DNA of 64,000 bases from Mesobacillus subterraneus (GCF_000934845.1 NZ_JXIQ01000076.1:1-64000); one strand, 5' to 3'; numbered from the stretch's first letter, positions 14,618 to 24,278 are shown. The notes: generated from the letters alone by a model not told the origin. Numbers and translations: made by a program.

Positions 14618-16981
14618 ATGGAGATCCAACGTGGAACATCCACAAAAGCAGTAGTCAAGAAAAATAGAAACTCACTGCTGAAATCTGTACTCATATTTAC
14701 TTTATTAGTAAGCTTTACAGTACTCCTGACAGGGGGATACTGGATTTTTAAAGAAATGGCTCCAAGGCCGCTTGAAGTCACGAGTGAAAATGGAGATGTC
14801 ATTTTCACGAAAGATAGCATTGTCGGAGGCCAGGCGGTATTCCAGAAATATGGCCTGATGGATTATGGCACCGTGTTGGGACATGGGTCATATATGGGCC
14901 CAGACTATACGGCAGAAGCACTTAAGATATACACAGAAGCGATGCAGAATTTCAGATCTCAGGAAAAATATCAGAAAGACTTCCATGATTTGAATAAAGA
15001 TGATCAGTCGATCGTTCGGGAACGAGTCAAGAAAGAAATGCGAGAGAACCGTTATGATTCGGAAAAGGATCATCTGGTGTTGACGGACGCGCAAGTGTTC
15101 GGGCATCAAAAGGTTAGGGAGTTTTACCATATTATTTTTACAAAAGGGGACGATTGGGGACTTAAGGCAGGCTTGATCCAGGAAAAACATATGCCGGATG
15201 GCGAGCGCGCTTGGGTAGCAAAGGGTGACCAGATGGAGCAGATTTCTGATTTCTTCTTCTGGACAGCGTGGTTATCAAGTACACAAAGACCTGATGATAC
15301 CATCACTTATACAAATAACTGGCCATATTATGAAGATGCAGGAAACACAATGTCATTCTCGGCCGTCTGGTGGAGTGGTGCAAGCGTAACCTTATTAATT
15401 TTCTTTGTAGGCTTGATCCTATTTGTATTCTATCGCTATCATCTTGGTATGAAGGAAGCTTACACGGAGGGGAATTTCCCTACTATCGATTTGAAGAAGC
15501 TGCCGCTGACTTCTTCGCAAAGGAAAACAGCCAAATACTTTGCAATCGTATCTGTTTTGTTCTTTGTCCAGTCCATGTTTGGAGCATTATTGGCACACTA
15601 TTATATCGAACCTGATAGTTTCTTCGGCTTAAAATGGATCCATGACATTCTGCCATTTAACATTACGAAGGGGTTTCACTTGCAGCTTGCTATCTTCTGG
15701 ATTGCGACAGCCTGGCTTGGAATGGGAATTTTCTTGGCACCGCTAGTTGGAGGTAGTGAGCCGAAGCGTCAGGGATTGCTGGTAGATGTTCTGTTTTGGG
15801 CTTTAGTCGTCCTCGTCGCTGGCAGCATGATTGGTCAATGGCTTGGTGCCAATGGTTACCTTGGCAACAATTGGTTCCTGCTTGGGCATCAGGGCTGGGA
15901 GTATCTCGAACTTGGCCGTATCTGGCAATTCATCCTCGCTCTTGGAATGCTGATTTGGTTATTCATCGTATTTCGAGGCATCAGAAGTGGATTGAAGCGG
16001 GAGTCTGACAAAGGTGGATTGATTCACCTATTATTTTATTCAGCAATTGCTGTCCCAGCATTTTACTTTTTTGCCTTCATGATCAATCCAGGAACACACT
16101 ATACTTTTGCCGATTACTGGCGCTGGTGGATCATCCACTTATGGGTAGAAGGTATTTTCGAAGTTTTCGCAGTCGTAGTGATCGGTTTCCTAATGGTGCA
16201 AATGAAGCTTGTAACAAAGAAATCGACTGTAAGAGCATTATACTTCCAATTGATTTTGTTGATGGGAGCAGGTGTCATCGGGATCGGGCATCACTATTAT
16301 TACAACGGATCAGCTGAAGTATGGATTGCTTTGGGTGCAGTCTTTTCAGCACTTGAAGTTATTCCATTGACTTTGTTGATCTTAGAGGCATATGACCAGT
16401 ATAAAATGATGCGTGACGGCGGCGTGGATTTCCCTTACAAAGGCACGTTCTGGTTCTTGATTTCCGTAGCAATATGGAATCTAGTTGGTGCAGGAGTACT
16501 TGGCTTCCTGATCAACCTGCCGGCTGTAAGCTTCTTTGAACACGGACAGTTCCTTACTCCAGCGCACGGCCACGCTTCCATGATGGGCGTATATGGCATG
16601 TTTGCTGGAGCAGTATTGATCTACTCTTTACGCAATATCGTCAAACCGGAAAAATGGAATGATAATTGGGTGAAATTCATCGTCATCATGCTGAACGTTG
16701 GTTTGGCAGGAATGGTATTCTTTTCCTTGCTGCCGGTTGGCTATCTTCAGCTAAAAGAAGCTTTCTTTAATGGATACGCAGCTTCCCGTTCAGCAGCATT
16801 CCTGCAGCAGGATACCGTTCAAATGCTGCTGACCTTAAGGGCCATTCCTGACACGATTTTTTTGATAGGTGTAGCAGCCCTGGCAGTATTCAGCATAAAG
16901 GCACTTTTCAATCTGCGAAAAGTAACCCACAAAGAAGAAGAAAAGCTCCCGGTTAAAGACCTGGCAGTGGAAGAAGAATAA
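14618..16981 (+). CDS. norB: quinol-dependent nitric oxide reductase (qNOR)
   Basis: A 787-residue single-subunit nitric oxide reductase: 2 NO are reduced to N2O using menaquinol at the cytoplasmic membrane. An N-terminal helix and the large extracytoplasmic cytochrome-c-like but heme-c-free domain (about 50-230) are typical of qNOR. A 12-helix heme-copper core follows, with histidine-bearing segments KGFHLQLAIFW, IIHLWVEGIFEVF (including the conserved Glu near FeB), GIGHHYYYNG and AHGHASMMG. Length fits qNOR (about 760-800). The start after AGGAAGATGG-type sequence is reasonable. It is regulated together with the other Crp/Fnr-box genes and faces its own regulator divergently. Confidence 0.95.
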   Translation: MEIQRGTSTKAVVKKNRNSLLKSVLIFTLLVSFTVLLTGGYWIFKEMAPRPLEVTSENGDVIFTKDSIVGGQAVFQKYGLMDYGTVLGHGSYMGPDYTAEALKIYTEAMQNFRSQEKYQKDFHDLNKDDQSIVRERVKKEMRENRYDSEKDHLVLTDAQVFGHQKVREFYHIIFTKGDDWGLKAGLIQEKHMPDGERAWVAKGDQMEQISDFFFWTAWLSSTQRPDDTITYTNNWPYYEDAGNTMSFSAVWWSGASVTLLIFFVGLILFVFYRYHLGMKEAYTEGNFPTIDLKKLPLTSSQRKTAKYFAIVSVLFFVQSMFGALLAHYYIEPDSFFGLKWIHDILPFNITKGFHLQLAIFWIATAWLGMGIFLAPLVGGSEPKRQGLLVDVLFWALVVLVAGSMIGQWLGANGYLGNNWFLLGHQGWEYLELGRIWQFILALGMLIWLFIVFRGIRSGLKRESDKGGLIHLLFYSAIAVPAFYFFAFMINPGTHYTFADYWRWWIIHLWVEGIFEVFAVVVIGFLMVQMKLVTKKSTVRALYFQLILLMGAGVIGIGHHYYYNGSAEVWIALGAVFSALEVIPLTLLILEAYDQYKMMRDGGVDFPYKGTFWFLISVAIWNLVGAGVLGFLINLPAVSFFEHGQFLTPAHGHASMMGVYGMFAGAVLIYSLRNIVKPEKWNDNWVKFIVIMLNVGLAGMVFFSLLPVGYLQLKEAFFNGYAASRSAAFLQQDTVQMLLTLRAIPDTIFLIGVAALAVFSIKALFNLRKVTHKEEEKLPVKDLAVEEE

Positions 16982-16982
16982 A

Positions 16983-17022
16983 CTAAGAAACCGCAAAGCA
17001 AAAAGGCTTTGCGGTTTCTTAG
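16983..17022 (+). terminator. nor terminator
   Basis: A perfect 17-bp stem (16983-16999 with 17006-17022) around a six-base loop, just after the nor stop codon. The T-run is short, but the stem is very stable. Confidence 0.75.
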
Positions 17023-17092
17023 CTTAATCGCGCTCCGCCCAATGAAGTCAGCAATCGACGGTTCTGACAAACAAAAACATATGCATTTCCGA

Positions 17093-17227
17093 CTATGAGT
17101 CTTCTTGGGTATTTTTTTCACATTCAAAACAAAGCAATTTACCATGATCAGATACGCCATTTAAAAAGCCTTCCAGGCAATAAATTTCTTTTCCGCATTC
17201 ATTGCAGCTTCCAACCAGTTCTTTCAT
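17093..17227 (-). CDS. small zinc-ribbon protein, 44 aa
   Basis: A short protein, MKELVGSCNECGKEIYCLEG then LLCFECEKNTQEDS. Two CxxC pairs (Cys8/11 and Cys33/36) form a probable zinc ribbon, with one extra cysteine at 17. GGGAGGG lies six bases before the ATG at 17227, a very good ribosome binding site. It sits between nor and the lone DUF2249 gene and is transcribed toward the nor terminator. Function unknown. It could be a redox or metal accessory protein, but only the neighbourhood suggests this. Confidence 0.7.
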   Translation of the reverse strand: MKELVGSCNECGKEIYCLEGFLNGVSDHGKLLCFECEKNTQEDS

Positions 17228-17341
17228 GTAGATCCCTCCCTACTAAAATAATTCTTGTTCATGCCCGTAGTTCCTTTATAAATAGAGATATTTTTCTGTT
17301 GGAAGCCAGGTAGTTAGCAATGAGGGATGTCATAGGAAAAC

Positions 17342-17357
17342 TGTGACTGCGCTCACT
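17342..17357 (+). promoter_or_regulatory. Crp/Fnr box of the lone DUF2249 gene
   Basis: TGTGA-CTGCGC-TCACT matches nine of ten consensus bases. A perfect TATAAT at 17379-17384 starts 21 bases after it, so the box centre lies at -41.5 from the expected start near 17391. Confidence 0.85.
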
Positions 17358-17424
17358 ACTTGAGTTGCGATGCAGTCCTATAATGAAAAGGTAAAGGAAA
17401 AACAGATTCGAAGGAGAGATGGAA

Positions 17425-17658
17425 ATGACTTTTCATGCAATTATCAATGTTCCAGATTATGCACCAAGAGAAAAACACCCTATTATATTCCAAAACTTTG
17501 ATTCACTTAAGCCGGGAGAATTCATGCAAATCGTCAATGATCACGACCCAAAGCCACTTCAGTACCAGTTCATGATGGAGCGCCCCGAAGCTTTTTCATG
17601 GGAGTATCTCGAAGAGGGCCCGGAAACATGGAAAGTTGCAATTGGGAAAACAAAATAA
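17425..17658 (+). CDS. DUF2249 domain protein (stand-alone)
   Basis: A 77-residue DUF2249 protein: FHAIINVPDYAPREKHPIIF, IVNDHDPKPLQYQFMMER, and WEYLEEGPETWKVAIGKTK. The LVxxHDPxPL-like central motif is the family hallmark and contains two conserved acidic/His residues (NDHDP) that could bind metal. AAGGAG eight bases before the ATG at 17425 sets the start; the ATG at 17419 is too close. It has its own Crp/Fnr-type promoter and its own terminator, so it is a single-gene unit of the proposed regulon. Confidence 0.85.
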   Translation: MTFHAIINVPDYAPREKHPIIFQNFDSLKPGEFMQIVNDHDPKPLQYQFMMERPEAFSWEYLEEGPETWKVAIGKTK

Positions 17659-17694
17659 AGATAATAACCGAAATATAAACTTTGACTCCATTAA

Positions 17695-17721
17695 AACAAC
17701 AGGCCATCCTGTTGTTTTTTC
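17695..17721 (+). terminator. DUF2249 gene terminator
   Basis: AACAACAGG (17695-17703) pairs with CCTGTTGTT (17708-17716), followed by a T run. Confidence 0.85.
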
Positions 17722-17792
17722 TTAATTTCGTGAACCAAAATATCAGAAAAGTATGATAAGATGATGGAGACTGATAAGATGGGGTGAGATGG

Positions 17793-19301
17793 ATGAATGA
17801 AGGAAAACAAACAGAAAAAAACTTTTTAGATTATGTAAAGAAAATGGCCGCCTATAAGGAGGCGCTTTCTTTGATTTATTGGGATTTAAGGACTGGCGCA
17901 CCTAAAAAGGGAGCAGCCCAGCGGTCCGAAGTGATCGGTGTTCTTTCATCTGAGGTATTCAATATGTCAACATCAGAAGAAATGGCATCATACATAGCGA
18001 GATTGTCAAATGAACAAAGTCTATCAGAAATTGCGGGCAAGACGTTAGAAGAGTGCAGAAAGGACTATAACCGCAATAAGAAAATTCCTGCAGAAGAGTA
18101 CCGGGAATATGTCATCCTGCAATCAAAAGCGGAAACAGTTTGGGAAGAGGCTAGGGCTAAGTCCGATTTTGAAATGTTCAGGCCGTACCTAGAAAAACTA
18201 GTAGAAACCACTAAGAAATTCATAGAATACTGGGGTTATGAAGGAAATAAATACAATACGGTGCTAGATATGTATGAACCAGGTGTCACTGTTGAGGTTT
18301 TAGACCAAGTATTTGGCGACCTGCGTAAGAAAATTGTTCCGCTTGTACAGAAGATTTCAAATTCAACAGTAAAACCTGAGACAGGATTTCTGTTTCGTCA
18401 TTTCCCTAAAGAAAAACAGCGTGCGTTCAGTCTCGAAATCCTTAAACAAATGGGATACGATTTTGATGCTGGCAGGCTTGATGAAACAGTTCACCCATTC
18501 GCGATGGGGCTTAATCCTGGAGATGTAAGGGTTACGACAAAATATGATGAAGCGGATTTCAGAACAGCGGTTTTCGGTACAATTCATGAAGGCGGCCATG
18601 CGCTTTATGAACAAAACATATCTGAAGAGCTAGTTGGCACTCTTTTAAGTTCAGGTACTTCAATGGGAATCCATGAATCACAGTCGCTTTTCTATGAGAA
18701 CTTTGTTGGACGAAATTACTCTTTCTGGAAAAATAACTATAGCTTGCTGCAGGAATATTCAGATGGTCAGTTTTCCGCAGTGGGAATAGAAGATTTCTAT
18801 CGAGCAGTGAATGAGTCTAAACCAAGCTTAATACGGATTGAGGCGGATGAGCTAACATATCCATTGCATGTAATGATCCGATATGAGATAGAAAAAGGCT
18901 TGTTCAATGATGAGATTGAAGTAAAGGATCTTCCACAAGTCTGGAATGATAAATATGAACAGTATCTCGGCATCAGGCCAGAAAATGATGCACAAGGTGT
19001 CCTTCAAGATGTCCATTGGGCTGGGGGCAGTTTTGGCTATTTCCCATCCTATGCTTTAGGGTATATGTATGCAGCGCAATTCAAACATGCCATGCTCAAA
19101 GACTTGCCTGACTATGAGAAACTATTAGAACAAGGAAATCTTCAGCCGATTAAACAGTGGATGACGGAAAACGTTCATAAGCATGGGAAAATGAAAAAAC
19201 CACTTGAAATATTGACTGATGTAACTGGTGAGGGACTTAATGCTCAGTACTTAGTTGATTATTTATCCGAAAAATACAGCAAGGTATACCAGCTGACCTA
19301 A
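17793..19301 (+). CDS. M32 family metallocarboxypeptidase (carboxypeptidase Taq-like)
   Basis: A 502-residue zinc carboxypeptidase of family M32. The HExxH motif is IHEGGHALYEQ (near residue 265), and the third ligand follows in GIHESQSLFYENFVGR. Further family blocks are ALSLIYWDLRTGAPKKG at the N-terminus and WAGGSFGYFPSYALGYMYAAQF near the C-terminus. The family removes C-terminal residues from peptides in the cytoplasm. GGGGTGAG precedes the ATG at 17793; the GTG at 17784 lies within that site. Stand-alone gene with a terminator after it. Confidence 0.93.
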   Translation: MNEGKQTEKNFLDYVKKMAAYKEALSLIYWDLRTGAPKKGAAQRSEVIGVLSSEVFNMSTSEEMASYIARLSNEQSLSEIAGKTLEECRKDYNRNKKIPAEEYREYVILQSKAETVWEEARAKSDFEMFRPYLEKLVETTKKFIEYWGYEGNKYNTVLDMYEPGVTVEVLDQVFGDLRKKIVPLVQKISNSTVKPETGFLFRHFPKEKQRAFSLEILKQMGYDFDAGRLDETVHPFAMGLNPGDVRVTTKYDEADFRTAVFGTIHEGGHALYEQNISEELVGTLLSSGTSMGIHESQSLFYENFVGRNYSFWKNNYSLLQEYSDGQFSAVGIEDFYRAVNESKPSLIRIEADELTYPLHVMIRYEIEKGLFNDEIEVKDLPQVWNDKYEQYLGIRPENDAQGVLQDVHWAGGSFGYFPSYALGYMYAAQFKHAMLKDLPDYEKLLEQGNLQPIKQWMTENVHKHGKMKKPLEILTDVTGEGLNAQYLVDYLSEKYSKVYQLT

Positions 19302-19325
19302 ATCAAAAACAACATTTTTTTAAAT

Positions 19326-19354
19326 AAAAGATGGCAGTCGTTTTGCCATCTTTT
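19326..19354 (+). terminator. carboxypeptidase terminator
   Basis: AAAAGATGGCA pairs with TGCCATCTTTT, with the T-rich arm acting as the run. Confidence 0.8.
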
Positions 19355-19371
19355 CTGTGTGGTGAATAGAA

Positions 19372-20274
19372 TTGTCCAGGAAATTACCTTATATCATGAT
19401 TGCATTTGCAGCGGCGATGTGGGGGCTGATTGGTTTTTTTGTCAAAGGCTTGAATAATGCTGGGTTCAGTGCCATGGAAATTGTGGCCATCCGAGTTTTG
19501 ACTGCAGCCATTGTGTTGATTTTTGTCGGAATTGCTTTTTACAGAAGCCACTTGAAAATCAGGACAAAAGACTTGTATCTTTTTGTAGGTACAGGAATTC
19601 TCAGTATTGTGTTTTTTAATTGGTCTTATTTTACGGCAATTCATTTGATGAATATTCCGATCGCTGTGGCTCTATTGTACACTTCGCCTGCTTTTGTTGC
19701 GGTTTTGTCCTTTCTTTTTCTGAAAGAAAGCATGAACTGGAAGAAATGGTTGGCGATTATTATGACCGTCATTGGCTGTACGCTTGCTGCAGGCATCACC
19801 GGGCAGGAAGGAACGTCTTTTTCAGTCTCGAGTATCCTCATAGGTCTTGGAGCAGGGTTCGGTTATGCACTTTACAGCATTTTTGGCAAAGTGGCATTAA
19901 GGAGATACCATCCTTTTACAGTGACATTGTATACTTTCCTAGTGGCCTCGGTTGCATTGGTTCCGACCACCGGTATCGTCAGCAAGGCGGCTGATCTTTT
20001 CTCTGGGGATGCGTGGCTTTATGCGCTAGGATTAGGGATTTTCCCAACGGTCGTTGCCTATTTTGCATACTCCTGGGGTCTTGAAAGAACAGAAAGCAGC
20101 ACTGCTGCAGTTGTAGCAACACTAGAACCCGTCATTGCCACGATGCTGGGGATATTGGTGTATGGGGACAGGCTGGGCGGTCTGCAGCTGCTCGGAGCCG
20201 CGTTGATCCTCTTATCAGTGATAGCGATCAATCTGTCCGTTCCGAGCAGGAAGAAAAGGCAAGTAACTGGGTGA
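19372..20274 (+). CDS. EamA family (DMT) transporter
   Basis: A 300-residue membrane protein with ten predicted helices in two EamA repeats. Typical blocks are AAMWGLIGFFVKGLNN, FFNWSYFTAIHLMNIPIAVALLYTSP at the end of the first repeat, and YFAYSWGLERTESSTAAVVATLEPV in the second. EamA proteins export or import metabolites such as amino acids, but substrate cannot be read from sequence. It starts with TTG at 19372, preceded by GGTGA. It lies just upstream of the asnS T-box leader, but a separate promoter serves that gene. Confidence 0.88.
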   Translation: MSRKLPYIMIAFAAAMWGLIGFFVKGLNNAGFSAMEIVAIRVLTAAIVLIFVGIAFYRSHLKIRTKDLYLFVGTGILSIVFFNWSYFTAIHLMNIPIAVALLYTSPAFVAVLSFLFLKESMNWKKWLAIIMTVIGCTLAAGITGQEGTSFSVSSILIGLGAGFGYALYSIFGKVALRRYHPFTVTLYTFLVASVALVPTTGIVSKAADLFSGDAWLYALGLGIFPTVVAYFAYSWGLERTESSTAAVVATLEPVIATMLGILVYGDRLGGLQLLGAALILLSVIAINLSVPSRKKRQVTG

Positions 20275-20295
20275 TCCTATTATCGCAGGGTCAAC

Positions 20296-20325
20296 TAGAC
20301 AAAGGACGACATTATGTGATAAATT
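20296..20325 (+). promoter_or_regulatory. promoter of the asnS T-box leader
   Basis: TAGACA (20296-20301) and TAAATT (20320-20325), 18 bases apart, with a TGA giving an extended -10 (TGATAAATT). The transcript would start near 20332. Confidence 0.55.
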
Positions 20326-20331
20326 ACTACA

Positions 20332-20541
20332 GTGAAACTCCTTTTGAAAACTGCCTATTTATATCGATGAAAAGGATAGAAGTTTTTGCTGTTTTTCGAT
20401 AGCGAGCCTGGGATAGTGGAAACCTGGTGCTAACGGACAGGAATTTATGAATATTTTTAGGCGGCTGCACGTTATAGACATTTTGGGTGGTACCGCGGAA
20501 ATCCAGCCTTTCGCTCGTCTTATAGGGATAGAAGGCTTTTT
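20332..20541 (+). promoter_or_regulatory. T-box riboswitch (asnS leader)
   Basis: The leader holds the conserved T-box TGGGTGGTACCGCGG (20484-20498), which pairs with the uncharged tRNA acceptor end. It is followed by the terminator hairpin AGCCTTTC ... GATAGAAGGCT and a T7 run (20505-20542). Upstream the apical stem I sequence AGCGAGCCTGGGATAGTGG is typical. In the following strand, CTAACGG contains AAC (20432-20434), an asparagine codon in the expected specifier position. Uncharged tRNA-Asn should stabilise the antiterminator and allow asnS expression. The specifier assignment is my inference. Confidence 0.92.
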
Positions 20542-20572
20542 TTATGCAAAAAATTACCACAAGGAGGCTATT

Positions 20573-21964
20573 ATGATTAAGACCGTAGTGAAAGATTTAT
20601 ACAGAAATCAAGCAAGCTTTAACGACAAAACGGTTCAAATAACAGGTTGGATCCGAACTCTTCGCGACTCCAAAACGATTGGCTTTATGGAATTAAATGA
20701 TGGGACATTCTTTAAGAGTGTACAAGTTGTATTTGAGGATACGCTTGATAACTTTAAAGACATTACCAAACTGCCGATTAGCTCATCTGTTTTAGTAGAG
20801 GGGGAATTTATTCCAACTCCAGAAATGAAACAGCCATTTGAACTAAAAGCGACAAAAATTGTCGTCCTGGGATTATCGGCTACAGATTATCCTATTCAAA
20901 AAAAGCGGCATACGCTTGAATATTTGCGAACCATCGCTCATTTGCGGCCAAGAGCCAATGCCTTCTCAGCCGTTTTTAGAGTAAGATCTGTACTAGCTTA
21001 TGCTCTTCACAAATTCTTTCAAGACAAAGGATTCGTCTATGTACATACACCAATCATAACCGGAAGCGATACTGAAGGAGCCGGGGAGATGTTTCGTGTG
21101 ACATCGATGAACTTGAACGAGCTACCAAAAACAGAGAACGGACAGGTAGATGAAAAGGCTGATTTTTTTGGGAAAGAAACTAACTTAACCGTGAGTGGTC
21201 AATTGAATGCGGAAAGCTTTGCTCTTGCATTTCGCAATGTGTATACATTTGGTCCGACGTTCAGGGCAGAAAATTCAAATACTGCACGACATGCCGCGGA
21301 ATTTTGGATGGTTGAGCCAGAAGTTGCTTTTGCAGAATTGCCGGATATCATGGATCTTGGAGAAGAAATGATTAAGTATGTCATTGAGTATGTTTTTGAG
21401 CATGCACCAGAAGAGATGGACTTCTTCAACAGCTTTATTGATAAAACACTTCTGGAAAGATTGGAGAATGCCCTACATTCTGATTTTGGAAGGGTCACTT
21501 ATAGTGAAGCAGTTGAATTATTGAAGAACTCAGGAAAGCAATTTGAATACCCTGTAGAATGGGGTACAGATTTGCAAACGGAACATGAACGTTATCTAAG
21601 CGAGGAAATTTACAAGCGTCCAGTTTTTGTTACCGACTATCCAAAAGAAATCAAAGCGTTTTATATGAGAGCGAATGAGGATGGAAAAACAGTCGCTGCA
21701 ACTGATCTTTTAGTTCCCGGAATTGGCGAGTTAATCGGTGGAAGCCAGCGGGAAGAACGAGAAGCGGTCCTTACAGAACGGATAAAAGAACTTGGTATGT
21801 CGGAAGAAGATTATTGGTGGTATCTCGAGCTTAGAAAATATGGCGGCACCAAGCATTCCGGCTATGGAATTGGCTTCGAGCGACTTGTTATGTATGTAAC
21901 CGGCATGAAAAACATCCGTGATGTCATTCCATTCCCTCGTACACCAGGAAATGCAGATTTTTAA
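20573..21964 (+). CDS. asnS: asparagine--tRNA ligase, long form
   Basis: A 463-residue class IIb aminoacyl-tRNA synthetase. An N-terminal OB-fold ([14 protein letters not shown]) binds the anticodon. The catalytic core has motif 2 [21 protein letters not shown] and motif 3 [23 protein letters not shown]. An insertion around [23 protein letters not shown] makes it longer than the 430-residue AsnRS of B. subtilis and like the Escherichia coli form (466). AAGGAGG lies five bases before the ATG. The T-box upstream links expression to uncharged tRNA-Asn. The host may also carry the short asnS elsewhere, next to dnaD; I cannot see that here. Confidence 0.95.
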   Translation: MIKTVVKDLYRNQASFNDKTVQITGWIRTLRDSKTIGFMELNDGTFFKSVQVVFEDTLDNFKDITKLPISSSVLVEGEFIPTPEMKQPFELKATKIVVLGLSATDYPIQKKRHTLEYLRTIAHLRPRANAFSAVFRVRSVLAYALHKFFQDKGFVYVHTPIITGSDTEGAGEMFRVTSMNLNELPKTENGQVDEKADFFGKETNLTVSGQLNAESFALAFRNVYTFGPTFRAENSNTARHAAEFWMVEPEVAFAELPDIMDLGEEMIKYVIEYVFEHAPEEMDFFNSFIDKTLLERLENALHSDFGRVTYSEAVELLKNSGKQFEYPVEWGTDLQTEHERYLSEEIYKRPVFVTDYPKEIKAFYMRANEDGKTVAATDLLVPGIGELIGGSQREEREAVLTERIKELGMSEEDYWWYLELRKYGGTKHSGYGIGFERLVMYVTGMKNIRDVIPFPRTPGNADF

Positions 21965-21982
21965 ATTTCGGCTATGTTAATA

Positions 21983-22024
21983 AAAACAGGGTATGAAATC
22001 GAACGAGATCTCACACCCTGTTTT
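21983..22024 (+). terminator. asnS terminator
   Basis: AAAACAGGGT pairs with ACCCTGTTTT, with additional pairing inside, followed by ATTTTG. Confidence 0.8.
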
Positions 22025-22090
22025 ATTTTGGAAAATGTGGAGGTCCAATGTATCCGGAGACCAATAAATTATCAGCCAAACCAAAAAAGG

Positions 22091-22116
22091 ACCGGGCGCA
22101 GTTTGCCCGGTTTTTC
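22091..22116. terminator. ba3 oxidase operon terminator
   Basis: ACCGGGC pairs with GCCCGGT. On the minus strand it is followed by CCTTTTTT, and on the plus strand by T5, so it works in both directions. Confidence 0.85.
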
Positions 22117-22120
22117 TTAG

Positions 22121-23776
22121 TTAAAAGAACTTGTATCCTTTCGAACCAATTGGTGCATTTTGGATCATATCAATGAATGGAATTGTGTAGGCGAATAAGA
22201 TCAAAAGTACAGTGATACCGAGCCATAACTTCCAATTTTCAAATACCATCGGTGTTTTTTCAGCCTGATCCGCAACCTCACCAACAGGAAACTCTTCTTC
22301 TCCTTTAGGTGCAAAGAAAGCAAGATTGACGAAAATGTAAAGCATCAGGATAATTCCAAGGAATAAAATCGTTCCGCCGACTGCCTGAGCGATCTGATAA
22401 GGAATCCACTCAGCAGCTTGCTCAGAACCGCCGTACGTTGAGAAAGAAGAACGTCGCGGTGCACCAAGCAGGCCGGCTGCGTGCATTGCACCTGACATGA
22501 AAGTCATGCCGATTGCCCAAACAACGCCCTGGATAATTGCTAATTTATTCATCGCTTTTGTAAGAACTCGGCCTGTCAGGTGCGGCACCAGCCAATAGGA
22601 AATCCCGAAGAAAGTCAATACAACAGAGGTTGCAAGTGTCAAATGAAAGTGACCGGTAACCCAAATCGTATTGTGTACCACTTGGTTTAATTGGTTGGAA
22701 GCATTGATAATTCCGCCAGCACCAGCAGGAATGAAAGCAAGCATGCCAATGAAGGGAACTGCAAAACGTGCGTCTCCCCAAGGAAGTTTCTTTACCCAGC
22801 CAAATAGTCCTGTAGAACCTTTGGAGCGTCCATACATCTCAAACGTCGCAAATAAGGAAAAGGCTGTCATCAATGACGGAATGACAACAAGGAATGTCAA
22901 AATTACTTGAAGGAATTTCCATGCTGGATCAATCCCAGGTTCCATCAACTGATGGTGAAAACCTACTGGGATCGAGAACAGCAGGAATAAAATGAAGGAC
23001 ATCCTCGCCAAAGAATCCGAGAAAATTTTTCCGCCAATAATCTTAGGAACGATGGCATACCAAGCCATGTACGCAGGCAATAGCCAGAAATACACAAGCG
23101 GATGACCGAAGTACCAGAACAATGTACGGCTGACCAATACATCAACACGATCTACCAGGCCTAATGACCAAGGAAGGAGTTGGAATAAAACCGTTGCTGC
23201 GACGCCAATTGTTGCTACAATCCACATAAGTGTGTTAACAAGAGACATAAAAGTCAGCAGTGGACTGGGTTTTCCTGGGTTTGCTTTTCTCCATGAAGTG
23301 TAAGCCATAATGATTGCCGCTCCGTCAATCCAACTTCCGATAATCACTAAAGTAAGACCTAGGTAAAAAAGCGCGTGAGCCTGTAATGGTGCATAAAAGG
23401 TATAAAGGACTGAAGCTTGGTTAGTAAGGATCATGATGGCTGTCATTATAGTTCCGATGGTCATTGTCCAGAAGCCGATCCATCCGGTTAGGCGCTGTTT
23501 TCTAGTGAAGGTCCCCGATGTCTTACTCACAAGTGCAAGCTGAAATCCCATAATGAAGAAAGTTGTTAAAACAAGGCCAAGAACGACGCCATGTAAGGTG
23601 AGGATCTGGTAATACCCAGTCCATGTAGGCAATTGAAATTTTCCAGACCGGACTAGTGTCTGCAAAAGACCTGCTAATCCGCCGATGGCAAGGGCGATGA
23701 AAGCGACATAAAAGTGCGCCATGGTCAATTTGCCGTCCCGACGGTCCACTTTTGGATTCATTGAATTAGTATTCAT
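22121..23776 (-). CDS. cbaA: ba3-type cytochrome c oxidase subunit I (B-type heme-copper oxidase)
   Basis: A 551-residue B-type heme-copper oxidase catalytic subunit with about 13 helices. Histidine ligands appear in LTLHGVVLGLVL (low-spin heme), FWYFGHPLVYFWLLPAY (CuB), GFHHQLMEPG (CuB) and GHFHLTLATS (heme). It reduces oxygen to water with high affinity. Its ATG overlaps the subunit II stop by one base (TAATG), so translation is coupled; GGTGA is the ribosome binding site. It is the last gene of the cbaD-cbaB-cbaA operon under a Crp/Fnr-type promoter, consistent with use under low oxygen. Confidence 0.93.
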   Translation of the reverse strand: MNTNSMNPKVDRRDGKLTMAHFYVAFIALAIGGLAGLLQTLVRSGKFQLPTWTGYYQILTLHGVVLGLVLTTFFIMGFQLALVSKTSGTFTRKQRLTGWIGFWTMTIGTIMTAIMILTNQASVLYTFYAPLQAHALFYLGLTLVIIGSWIDGAAIIMAYTSWRKANPGKPSPLLTFMSLVNTLMWIVATIGVAATVLFQLLPWSLGLVDRVDVLVSRTLFWYFGHPLVYFWLLPAYMAWYAIVPKIIGGKIFSDSLARMSFILFLLFSIPVGFHHQLMEPGIDPAWKFLQVILTFLVVIPSLMTAFSLFATFEMYGRSKGSTGLFGWVKKLPWGDARFAVPFIGMLAFIPAGAGGIINASNQLNQVVHNTIWVTGHFHLTLATSVVLTFFGISYWLVPHLTGRVLTKAMNKLAIIQGVVWAIGMTFMSGAMHAAGLLGAPRRSSFSTYGGSEQAAEWIPYQIAQAVGGTILFLGIILMLYIFVNLAFFAPKGEEEFPVGEVADQAEKTPMVFENWKLWLGITVLLILFAYTIPFIDMIQNAPIGSKGYKFF

Positions 23777-24252
23777 TATTCTATCACCTCAATTTTAGAC
23801 GTCATCGTATGGTGGCCGACGCCACAGTATTCATTACAAACGATCAGAAATTCGCCTGCTTTGTCAAAGGTAGTGACATATTCACTGATGAAGCCAGGCT
23901 CAAGCATCATATTAATATTGGTGCCTGCTACCTCGAAACCGTGAATGACGTCTTTCGTGGTAGCAATGACTTTTACTTTCGCTCCTAGTGGCACTTCCAC
24001 TTTTCCAGGGTTGTAAGAAAAGGCGGAGGCAACAAATACCAGTTCATAATCCCACTCTTTCCCTTCTACCTTTTTCAAGCCTGGTTCATTGAATGGAGCA
24101 GTTGTGTCAACGTTTTCAGGATTCACTGTAGCCAAACAGCTAGGAGGTTGGTTTCCTAAATAGAAGGCACTAACACCGATGACCGTGAGGAAAATGATTA
24201 AGGTCGTTACCCCGAATATCAACCAGATTTTCTCAAACTTATGAATATGCAT
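23776..24252 (-). CDS. cbaB: ba3-type cytochrome c oxidase subunit II (CuA)
   Basis: A 158-residue subunit II with one N-terminal membrane helix (IWLIFGVTTLIIFLTVIGVS) and an extracytoplasmic cupredoxin domain. The CuA ligands are in VIHGFEVAG and VCNEYCGVGHHTM (C-x3-C with His and Met). It takes electrons from cytochrome c. GGGGAG nine bases before the ATG at 24252 fits; the frame continues to 24318 without a start signal. The SCO1-family protein encoded at 58819 is a plausible CuA assembly partner. Confidence 0.92.
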   Translation of the reverse strand: MHIHKFEKIWLIFGVTTLIIFLTVIGVSAFYLGNQPPSCLATVNPENVDTTAPFNEPGLKKVEGKEWDYELVFVASAFSYNPGKVEVPLGAKVKVIATTKDVIHGFEVAGTNINMMLEPGFISEYVTTFDKAGEFLIVCNEYCGVGHHTMTSKIEVIE

Positions 24253-24278
24253 AACTTCTTTCTCCCCTTTTGGTGGTC

